Shown here: positions 5,964 to 12,192 of the stretch, in pieces
Position numbering within the stretch: the first letter of the stretch is position 1
Layout: each line of letters starts with the position of its first letter
Source: Alphaproteobacteria bacterium
GTDB lineage: Bacteria > Pseudomonadota > Alphaproteobacteria > Thalassobaculales > Thalassobaculaceae
DNA length: 16,064 bases
Direction of reading: 5' to 3'
Assembly (NCBI GenBank): GCA_028822575.1
Contig: JAPKDN010000020.1
Coordinates: 1 to 16,064, forward strand
Notes under the pieces: model-generated
What the model saw: the letters and a program-made list of their open reading frames with translations, nothing else
What the model was told of the DNA's origin: nothing
Databases searched by the model: none
Position numbers and translations under genes: made by a program

Positions 5964-7370
5964 TCACGCCTCCCCGATCAAATCGCGCACATCGGCGAGC
6001 CTGCCAGTCACCGCCGCCGCCGCCGCCATCGCCGGGCTCATCAGGTGGGTACGGCTGCCGGGGCCCTGCCGGCCCTTGAAGTTACGGTTGCTGGTCGAGG
6101 CACAGCGTTCTCCCGGTGGGGTAAGGTCGCCATTCATGCCAACACACATGGAACAGCCGGTCGCCCGCCATTCAAATCCCGCCTCGATAAAGATCCGGTC
6201 CAACCCCTCGGCCTCGGCTTGCAGTTTGATCGACGTCGAGCCTGGGACAATGATCGCTGTCACTTTCGCCACCCGTCCCTCGACAATCGCTGCGGCGGCG
6301 CGCAGGTCCTCCATCCGGCCATTGGTGCAGGAGCCGATGAAGACGCGGTCGACCACAATATCGGTGAGCGCGGCGCCAGGCTGGAGGCCCATGTAATCCA
6401 ACGTCACTTCCAAGGCGGCCCGGCGCGATGGATCCTTCTCGTCGACGGGATCCGGCACCCGTCCGGTGATCGCAAGGGCCTCCTCGGGGCTGGTACCCCA
6501 GGTGATCGACGGAGCGATATCGCCAGCGTTGATGGATACCTCCCGGTCGAAACGTGCGCCTAGATCTGACGCTAAAGCCCCCCAATCAGCCAGTGCGCGC
6601 TCCCAATCCAACCCTTTGGGTGCGTAACGCCGGTCCTTCAGATAAGCGAAGGTCTTGTCGTCCGGCGCAATTAGCCCAGCCCGCGCGCCGGCCTCGATCG
6701 ACATATTGCAGACCGTCATCCGGCCTTCCATCGACATCTCTTCGATGGTCGAGCCAGCATACTCGATCATATGCCCCGTGGCGCCATTGGCGCCGATCAC
6801 CGCGATCAGGTGCAGGACTACGTCCTTGGCCGAAACCCCGGGACCAAGAGGGCCATCGATGGTAACCCGCAGGGCCTTTGGCTTTTTTTGCCAAAGGGTT
6901 TGTGTCGCCAGGACATGGGCGACCTCGGACGCGCCAATTCCAAACGCCAAACATCCTAGCGCGCCATGAGTAGCCGTATGGCTGTCCCCGCAGACCAGCA
7001 ACAGACCCGGCAGTGTGATTCCCTGCTCCGGGCCGACCACATGAACGATCCCCTGCTCCGGTGACCCAACACCATAAAGCCGGACACCCATCGCCTCGGT
7101 GTTCGTGGTCAGGCGTTCTATCACCTCGCGGCGGCTGGGGTCGGCATTGCCAGTCTCAGGCGCAACGGTGGAGACATAGTGGTCGGCGATGGCCACGGTC
7201 AGATCCGGCCTTCGGACCACCCTCCTCTGGACCTTCAGCTTGTCGAAGGCATGGAAAGACCCTTCATGGCAAAGATGCCGGTCTATCGAAAGCAAGGTCG
7301 TCCCATCCTCGCGGTTGAGGATCGCGTGGCGGTTCCAGATTTTCTCGAACAAAGTCATAGGTTCGGTCAT
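5964..7370 (-). CDS. leuC: 3-isopropylmalate dehydratase large subunit (aconitase family)
   Basis: A 468-residue 4Fe-4S hydro-lyase subunit that matches E. coli LeuC (466 residues) along its whole length. Cluster ligands are Cys348 in IGSCTN and Cys406 and Cys409 in GCSMC. Other hallmarks are GPEQGITLPG (113-122), VCGDSHTATHGALG (126-139), SMEGRMTVCNMSIEAGA (213-229), ERCASTSNRNF (421-431) and SPAMAAAAAVTG (445-456). The N-terminus reads RHLCHEGSFHAFDKL where the classical leucine enzyme has a VTSPQ insert after HE, which suggests a paralogous subfamily. The next gene, leuD, starts 1 bp after the leuC stop, and cobU ends 28 bp upstream. A run of seven adenines forms an A_AAA_AAG heptamer at codons 161-163, flanked by an 8-bp inverted repeat (see findings). 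A second in-frame ATG lies 4 codons after the chosen start. Confidence 0.95.
   Translation of the reverse strand: MTEPMTLFEKIWNRHAILNREDGTTLLSIDRHLCHEGSFHAFDKLKVQRRVVRRPDLTVAIADHYVSTVAPETGNADPSRREVIERLTTNTEAMGVRLYGVGSPEQGIVHVVGPEQGITLPGLLLVCGDSHTATHGALGCLAFGIGASEVAHVLATQTLWQKKPKALRVTIDGPLGPGVSAKDVVLHLIAVIGANGATGHMIEYAGSTIEEMSMEGRMTVCNMSIEAGARAGLIAPDDKTFAYLKDRRYAPKGLDWERALADWGALASDLGARFDREVSINAGDIAPSITWGTSPEEALAITGRVPDPVDEKDPSRRAALEVTLDYMGLQPGAALTDIVVDRVFIGSCTNGRMEDLRAAAAIVEGRVAKVTAIIVPGSTSIKLQAEAEGLDRIFIEAGFEWRATGCSMCVGMNGDLTPPGERCASTSNRNFKGRQGPGSRTHLMSPAMAAAAAVTGRLADVRDLIGEA
5969..5975 (-). promoter_or_regulatory. Shine-Dalgarno site for leuD inside the end of leuC
   Basis: On the minus strand GGGGAGG precedes the leuD ATG by 6 nt and lies just before the leuC TGA at 5964-5966. 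This is a strong site and supports coupled translation of the two dehydratase subunits. Confidence 0.8.
6875..6897 (-). repeat. Perfect 8-bp inverted repeat around a seven-adenine run in leuC
   Basis: Read on the minus strand, CCTTTGGC and GCCAAAGG flank a run of seven A. The run is read CAA AAA AAG (Gln161-Lys162-Lys163), so the heptamer A_AAA_AAG at 6888-6882 sits in the zero frame, the same heptamer and phase as the E. coli dnaX slippery site. Here the repeat would place the run in a hairpin loop rather than upstream of the hairpin. The base pattern is seen directly; any frameshifting or structure is unproven. Confidence 0.5.
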
Positions 7371-7398
7371 CGCGTCGCCGTCTCTAAGTGGATGAGTT

Positions 7399-7920
7399 TC
7401 AAGCGGAGTCTTTTACCACAACCGGTAGTCCGGCGACCATCAACAACACCTGGTTCGCATCTCGGGCGATATCCTGATGCAATCGGCCCGCAAGGTCGCG
7501 GAACCGCCGCGCCATGGCGTTCTCCGGCACGATACCGAAGCCTACTTCGTTAGAGATCAGGATCGACTGGCCCGGCGCCCTCGCCAAAACCGCCAACAAG
7601 GTGCTCGCGGCGGCGTCGATATCGCGCTTGGCCATCATGAGGTTGGTGAGCCACAAGGTCAGGCAGTCAATCAGCAAAACCCGATCCTCGGCAGCATTTT
7701 CAGCAATCGCCTCCGCCAGCCCCAACGGCGCCTCGACTTCAAGCCAGCCACGACCGACACGGCGACCCTGATGCGCGGCGATTCGCTCCCGCATCTCGTC
7801 GTCCCAGGCCTCGGCGGTGGCGATATAGGCCGGCTTGAGTCTAGAGCCGAGCGCCATCTCCTCGCCATATCGGCTTTTGCCGGAGCGCGCGCCTCCAAGG
7901 ATCAGTGTGATGGAATCCAT
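7399..7920 (-). CDS. cobU: Adenosylcobinamide kinase / adenosylcobinamide-phosphate guanylyltransferase
   Basis: A 173-residue bifunctional enzyme of the nucleotide-loop assembly stage of cobalamin synthesis: it phosphorylates adenosylcobinamide and then transfers GMP to give adenosyl-GDP-cobinamide. Visible features are the P-loop GGARSGKS (residues 9-16), IATAEAWDDEMRERIAAH with His50 as the expected guanylylated histidine (the equivalent of His46 in Salmonella CobU), LLIDCLTLWLTNL (82-94) and the NEVGFGIVPE segment (124-133). The length is normal. An in-frame ATG at 7920 is preceded by TTGGAG. It acts on the product of CbiB, which is encoded three genes further down the same strand with leuC and leuD between. 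No cobalamin riboswitch is apparent in the 26 bp before it. In Pseudomonas nomenclature the gene is cobP. Confidence 0.95.
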   Translation of the reverse strand: MDSITLILGGARSGKSRYGEEMALGSRLKPAYIATAEAWDDEMRERIAAHQGRRVGRGWLEVEAPLGLAEAIAENAAEDRVLLIDCLTLWLTNLMMAKRDIDAAASTLLAVLARAPGQSILISNEVGFGIVPENAMARRFRDLAGRLHQDIARDANQVLLMVAGLPVVVKDSA

Positions 7921-7946
7921 CCTTTGTTTTCTCCAATCCGGCCGAA

Positions 7947-9581
7947 CTAGCGAACCCGCCCTTGCGCCTTGGCGCGGGGATCACCGATCGCGGTCACCAA
8001 ACCATCAGCGCCGACGTGGATCGCCTGGACCACGCCCATGGTGGTGTCACGTCCCGGCGAGACGCGGAAGTCCAAGCCGAGTTTCGCGGCGACCAGAGCC
8101 GTGATGGGTTGGAGATCCTCGTCAGCCATCATAGATTTCACTTCGGCGTGCAGTTTTGGCTCCTGCACCGCGTCGACGATGGATTTCCCCTGCACCAGGA
8201 CCCGATGCAACATCTGCATCAACGAGGTCGGGATCCTGGTCGAGCCCGAGGCGCCAATCGCCATCTCAACCTTGCCATCATGCGCCAAAAGTGTCGGCAT
8301 CATACTACTTACTGGTCGCTTGCCGCCGATGACTTCGTTCGGGTTGTTTGGCCAGGGACTGAACAGCGCCATTTGATTGTTCAGCAGGATTCCGGTCCCC
8401 GGCACGACGACGCCTGAATGGTTGTTGTTGGAATAGGTGATACAGGCCGCGTTACCGGCAGCGTCGAGGGTACACAGGCTGGTGGTTTCCGAAGACTCGT
8501 TCGTGGCAGCGGCAAGCGGCACAAAGGCTGGATCGCCAAAGCCGACACGGCGGGTTTCGAACATGTGCAGCATCGCGCGTGCCAAGGCCTCATGGGTTTC
8601 GGCCTCTCCGCTGGGCGCCTGACGCGCTAGGGCATCCAGGCCGGCGAAAACCAAGCTGCCCGACGACGGCGGCGCCATGGTGGCGACATTAAGGCCCTGG
8701 AAGACTCCCCTCGCGGGCTCCCGCCAAAGCGCCTTGTAGTTTCGCAAGTCCTCGCGAGTAAGGAAGCCATCATGGGTCCGCATTTCAGCGGTGATCGCCT
8801 CGGCGAGGTCGCCTTCGTAGAAAACCCGCTCTCCATCCCTCGCGATCAACCGCAAGGTCGCACCGTAATCCTTGTTAGTCAGCCAATCTCCCTCGACCGG
8901 CGCCTCGGTCAGAGATTTCAGATACAGGGCGCGACATGCCTCGGTATGGTTCAGCATTGCGACCGTGCGCCCCATTCGGAGCGCGCCCTTATAGGACACG
9001 GCGAAACCACCCTCGGCCAATTCGATCGTCGGCATGAATAGTTCCGCCATTGGGATCTTGCCGTAACGCACATGCATCTCGGCGAAACCACGCAGGGTGC
9101 CGGGGGTCGCGACCGCCCGGTGGCCAAGCTGATTGTGGTTGCCCTTGACCTGGATCACATACTCGCCCTGGGCATTGTTGGTGGCGAAAAGCTCGTAGCC
9201 GGCGCGGGTCGGCGCGGTCCCGAGGAAATCGATGCTGTCGGTCCGGCCGCTCGCGGCGTCATGAATGATCATGAACCCCCCGGCGCCAATGCCGGAGTCC
9301 AATGGCTCGACCACCCCCATTACATGAGCCGCCGCAATCGCCGCGTCGATGGCATTGCCGCCAGCTTCCATGATCCGTATTGCCGTGTCGGCGCCCGTTA
9401 CATTAGAGGCGGCGGCGGCGCCAACCATCATCTCGGCGGTTTCGAATCCAGTCCAGGCCTTGTCGAGCACGATTTTCTCCCCGCATCCAAGCCCCGAAGC
9501 TAATCGCCGGGTGATCAGCGGGCAAGAGGACGCGCCGCCACGCTTGAACGACCCATCGCATAAGGCTATCCAGACACTCAT
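7947..9581 (-). CDS. Gamma-glutamyltransferase family protein (Ntn hydrolase)
   Basis: A 544-residue (from the chosen start) member of the gamma-glutamyltranspeptidase family, which cleaves gamma-glutamyl bonds such as that of glutathione and self-processes at a threonine. Matching segments are MEAGGNAIDAAIAAAHVMGV, EPLDSGIGAGGFM, APPSSGSLVFAGL, GTGILLNNQMALF, GGKRPVSSMMPTLL and the C-terminal IGDPRAKAQGR. The nucleophile is Thr366 in ETTSLCTLDAAGNA; the residue after the TT pair is Ser, whereas the classical enzymes have His. No signal peptide is visible, so it may be cytoplasmic, unlike the periplasmic E. coli enzyme. The frame stays open to 9746, but that start would overlap the divergent dehydrogenase gene at 9615, so the ATG at 9581 is preferred. 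A later ATG at 9431 is also possible, since strong family similarity begins near there. It leads the run ggt-cobU-leuC-leuD-cbiB. Confidence 0.88.
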   Translation of the reverse strand: MSVWIALCDGSFKRGGASSCPLITRRLASGLGCGEKIVLDKAWTGFETAEMMVGAAAASNVTGADTAIRIMEAGGNAIDAAIAAAHVMGVVEPLDSGIGAGGFMIIHDAASGRTDSIDFLGTAPTRAGYELFATNNAQGEYVIQVKGNHNQLGHRAVATPGTLRGFAEMHVRYGKIPMAELFMPTIELAEGGFAVSYKGALRMGRTVAMLNHTEACRALYLKSLTEAPVEGDWLTNKDYGATLRLIARDGERVFYEGDLAEAITAEMRTHDGFLTREDLRNYKALWREPARGVFQGLNVATMAPPSSGSLVFAGLDALARQAPSGEAETHEALARAMLHMFETRRVGFGDPAFVPLAAATNESSETTSLCTLDAAGNAACITYSNNNHSGVVVPGTGILLNNQMALFSPWPNNPNEVIGGKRPVSSMMPTLLAHDGKVEMAIGASGSTRIPTSLMQMLHRVLVQGKSIVDAVQEPKLHAEVKSMMADEDLQPITALVAAKLGLDFRVSPGRDTTMGVVQAIHVGADGLVTAIGDPRAKAQGRVR

Positions 9582-9614
9582 CGTTTTCAGCGCATCATCA
9601 ATCGAGGCACGCTC

Positions 9615-10610
9615 GTGAGTGACAGATTTTCCGCCCTGCTCCTTCGGGGCAGCGGTATGAACCGAGATGATCTTCTGGCGACCAAGATCGCCACCGATTG
9701 GGACATCACGATCCTCGACACCAAAACTGAGCTCGATGGGGTTCAAGAGGCCACCAAGAGAGTTGACGCCATCATTGGCGGCGGAATTCCCGGCGGCGTC
9801 CCGACAGGTGCCAAGCTTCGGCTATATCATGCGCCCTTCACCGGCTATGACTGGATCAAGGCTTCGGACCTTCCCAGGGGAGCGGTGTTCTGCAACACCC
9901 ATGAGCACGAGACCACGATCGCCGAACATCTGCTTGCCGGGATGTTGGAACTTCAAACCGGCCTGATGCGGGAGACCCATCCGATAATGCGCGCCAAATC
10001 CTATAGCGGACGTAATATCAACCGCGGCCCCCACCATCTGGAGTTGCGGGGAACCACGGTTGGGGTCATCGGCTACGGTCAAATCGGGCGCGAGGTGGCG
10101 CGGCGCTGCAAGGCCTTCGACATGAAAGTGATGGCTGTGTCCCGCACCATCAGGGACGAACCAGATCTGGTCGACTGGTACGGAACTGTGGATCAACTCG
10201 ACACCCTGTTGGCCGAGAGCGATTTCGTGATCTGCTGCGCGCCCGGCGGGGCGGAAACCAGAGGGATGATCAACGCCACCTCCTTCGCGAAGATGAAATC
10301 CGACGCGGTGATAGCCAATGTGGGCCGGGGCGAAGTGATCGACGAGGCGGCGCTCTATGACGCCCTGTCATCGCGGCGCATACGCGGTGGGATCATCGAC
10401 GTCTGGTACACCTATCCTTCCGACACGGACCCCAATCCCTGGCCGTCGAAATTCCCCTTTCAAAAACTCGATAACATCATCATGTCGCCGCACAACTCCG
10501 CCTGGACAGCGGAGATGAGCGATCGGCGCTGGACATTCGTCGCCAATAACCTGGACCGTTTGGCACGAGGCGAGGCCTTGCGAAATATTTGTTTTGAGGG
10601 CACGCGATAA
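9615..10610 (+). CDS. 2-hydroxyacid dehydrogenase-like protein lacking the usual catalytic Glu
   Basis: A 331-residue NAD(P)-binding protein of the D-isomer 2-hydroxyacid dehydrogenase family. The nucleotide-binding motif GYGQIG is at residues 153-158, with Arg238 in VGRGEVID and His293 in MSPHNSAWT. Where the family normally has Glu in a DVFxxEP motif, this protein reads DVWYTYP, putting Tyr267 at the Glu position. It is clearly a different subfamily from the two dehydrogenases at the left end. The start is a GTG preceded by GAGG with 7 nt spacing; an ATG at 9657 is an alternative with a weaker site. Only about 33 bp separate it from the divergent gamma-glutamyltransferase start, so the promoters must overlap if both starts are right. 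Its substrate is unknown, and it may be a dehydrogenase with altered chemistry or a cofactor-binding relative. Confidence 0.9.
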   Translation: MSDRFSALLLRGSGMNRDDLLATKIATDWDITILDTKTELDGVQEATKRVDAIIGGGIPGGVPTGAKLRLYHAPFTGYDWIKASDLPRGAVFCNTHEHETTIAEHLLAGMLELQTGLMRETHPIMRAKSYSGRNINRGPHHLELRGTTVGVIGYGQIGREVARRCKAFDMKVMAVSRTIRDEPDLVDWYGTVDQLDTLLAESDFVICCAPGGAETRGMINATSFAKMKSDAVIANVGRGEVIDEAALYDALSSRRIRGGIIDVWYTYPSDTDPNPWPSKFPFQKLDNIIMSPHNSAWTAEMSDRRWTFVANNLDRLARGEALRNICFEGTR

Positions 10611-10663
10611 TCACCAGGATTTGCCCGGAGCCCCCCACCCGCCTGGGCTCGAAACCCAACGCG

Positions 10664-10683
10664 CCGCGCCTCGAGGAGCGGCT
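10664..10683. terminator. Possible hairpin between convergent genes
   Basis: GCCGC at 10664-10668 and GCGGC at 10679-10683 flank a self-complementary CCTCGAGG, giving a GC-rich stem-loop in the 75 bp between two convergent genes. No T-run follows on either strand, so it is not a classical intrinsic terminator. A weaker pairing, GCCCGG with CTGGGC, occurs just upstream at about 10624-10650. Confidence 0.25.
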
Positions 10684-10685
10684 GG

Positions 10686-11159
10686 TCAAAACGAGGGATT
10701 TTGATCCCAGTTCGGGTCCTCACTGGGGAGCAGCGGGGTGTCGCCGACCAGTAGTCCCTTGCCGGGGACAAAATTCACCTCCAAGCGAATGCCGTCGGGA
10801 TCCTCGAAGACGATGTAGTAATATCCCGGCGCGAAATCACCCTCCAGCGGGCCACGATCAATATGCGCGTCCATCTCGCGCAGCTTGATCGCCACCGCGT
10901 CGACATCCTCGGCCGAACGGGCGCGCAGGCAAAGGTGATGCAGGCCGACACTGTTCATCGCGAAGCGTTTTTCCTCCATCCCCTCGCCACAGCGCTGAAT
11001 GCCGATCGCCGTGCGGCCGCCAACGTGATAGAGAAAATTATTCCCGTCATAGACTTTCTTCAGCCCGAGGAATGGCAGCAGTTCGGCATAGAAGTGCCTC
11101 GCCTTTTCCCACTGGCTAACAGTCAGGATGACGTGGGCCATGCCGTTAACTTCAATCAT
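10686..11159 (-). CDS. VOC family protein (glyoxalase/dioxygenase fold)
   Basis: A 157-residue metalloprotein of the vicinal-oxygen-chelate superfamily. The paired beta-alpha-beta-beta-beta modules are visible as MAHVILTVSQWEKARHFY near the N-terminus and VGLHHLCLRARSAEDVD in the second half. Likely metal ligands are His9, His75 (or His74) and Glu127 in IRLEVNF, the pattern of glyoxalase I-like and extradiol dioxygenase-like proteins. The segment YYYIVFEDPDGIRLEV is typical of the superfamily's second module. The ATG has a good GGGG ribosome binding sequence 8 nt upstream. It is convergent with the 9615-10610 dehydrogenase and divergent from the LLM pseudogene. A lyase, isomerase, dioxygenase or glutathione-dependent thiol-transfer role cannot be told apart by sequence; the glyoxalase I function is not assured. 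Confidence 0.9.
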   Translation of the reverse strand: MIEVNGMAHVILTVSQWEKARHFYAELLPFLGLKKVYDGNNFLYHVGGRTAIGIQRCGEGMEEKRFAMNSVGLHHLCLRARSAEDVDAVAIKLREMDAHIDRGPLEGDFAPGYYYIVFEDPDGIRLEVNFVPGKGLLVGDTPLLPSEDPNWDQNPSF

Positions 11160-11238
11160 TAATTTACCCCTGGTTCCTTGTTTCGCCCGACAGCTTGCGG
11201 CGGACGAGTGATTGTCGGTCCTGAAGAGCCGTTTTACC

Positions 11239-11279
11239 CTCTAAAATAGAGAATGCGCTCGGATGACCGAGCTAAAATA
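11239..11279. promoter_or_regulatory. Hairpin and direct repeats upstream of the LLM pseudogene (possible operator)
   Basis: Three patterns overlap in this divergent intergenic region. CTCT-N5-AGAG lies at 11239-11251. A perfect GCTCGG-ATGA-CCGAGC stem-loop lies at 11257-11272. The octamer CTAAAATA occurs at 11241-11248 and again at 11272-11279, 31 bp apart, close to three helical turns. The last copy lies 14 nt before the ATG of the pseudogene. Such an arrangement would suit a dimeric or tetrameric repressor site or a promoter region; no regulator gene is present in the window. Confidence 0.35.
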
Positions 11280-11293
11280 AAGGGGCAAGTGGT

Positions 11294-12178
11294 ATGAGTC
11301 ACGATCTACGGTTCCAAGTCGCCATCATGCCAAGTGACGATTTCAACGGTGTGCTGCGGTGGAGCACCCATGTCGAGGAGATCGGCTTCGGCATGGCGGC
11401 GTTCGGGGATCACTTCGTCGATTGGTCGAACCCGCAAAGAACCTGGCTGGAGGCCTAGACCACCTTGGCGGCGGTGGCGCGGGAGATCTCTCAGATACGG
11501 CTTGGCACCGATGTGACCCAGATACCGTTCCGCAACCCCGCGCTTCTGGCGCGTCAGGCCCTAATCCTGTATCTCCAGGGGCCGGCTTGATCTGGGCCTG
11601 GGCGTCGGGCTTCGGATCGACCCAGCCTATGACATGATGGGCTTGGAAAACTGGACTGATAAAGAACGGACCCTGAGGTTGCCCGAATATGTCGAGGTGA
11701 CGGACCGGCTTCTCTCCAGCGAAGTATCGATCTAAGAGGGCACGTTCTGCAAGACCAAGGACGCGGTGATGCTTCCCCGGCCTCTACAATCGCCGCGCTA
11801 CGCCCGATTATTTTGCGCCACATAGCCAGGCTCGCGGATAATTGGAACAGCCTCAGCTTCAAGGAAAACTTCGCCTATCAATTGGCCGAGACCAATGAGC
11901 CAGTCGCACGCACGGATGACAATCTGGCCGAGATTACCGAGGATCCCGGCGAGCTGCGCCGGTCCTATCGGATGTTCGCCCCAAGCTCTCGGGCAAGCGG
12001 CGGGACCATCAGTTATTTCGAATCCACCAATCTATTCGTCGACATGGTGGAAAGCCTAATCGAGACAGGAATGACCGAGCTTGGTCTCTACTATCTGGCG
12101 CTGGAAGAACAAATCCCGGCCTTTGAGACCATCGCCCTGGACACAATTCCCGAGATCAAGAAACGCCACGGCGGTTAA
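11294..12178 (+). pseudogene. Decayed luciferase-like (LLM class) flavin-dependent oxidoreductase
   Basis: The three frames together read as one LLM-class monooxygenase of about 300 residues. The first part (MSHDLRFQVAIMPSDDF, then GFGMAAFGDHFVDW) is broken by a TAG at 11456-11458 that replaces what is probably a Trp codon. The same frame continues with TTLAAVAREISQIRLGTDV and RNPALLARQAL. A net frame change near 11565-11572, apparently a 5-nt loss before ISRGRL, moves the reading to the +1 frame with RLDLGLGVGLRIDPAYDMMGL. This frame contains a TAA at 11733-11735 within SEVSI-EGTFCKTKDAVMLPRP. Another small deletion near 11782-11786 returns to the first frame, which runs TIAALRPIILRHIARLADNW to the TAA at 12176-12178 without further damage. 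A good ribosome binding sequence (AGGGGC) precedes the ATG. The multiple lesions exclude a single sequencing error; no functional flavin enzyme can be made. Confidence 0.92.
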
Positions 12179-12192
12179 GCCCAAAAGCGGTT

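Noticed and set aside
6010..6030. GCC trinucleotide run as a microsatellite
   Set aside because: It encodes the conserved Ala-rich SPAMAAAAAVTG motif of LeuC, which is also present in the E. coli enzyme, so no special repeat needs to be invoked.
7921..7946. Possible cobalamin riboswitch before cobU
   Set aside because: Only 26 bp separate cobU from the upstream gene, and I saw no B12-box-like sequence there or before the cbiB start.
9582..9746. Longer N-terminus for the gamma-glutamyltransferase, from the start at 9746
   Set aside because: It would run about 130 bp into the divergent dehydrogenase gene, and the extra 55 residues do not resemble the family.
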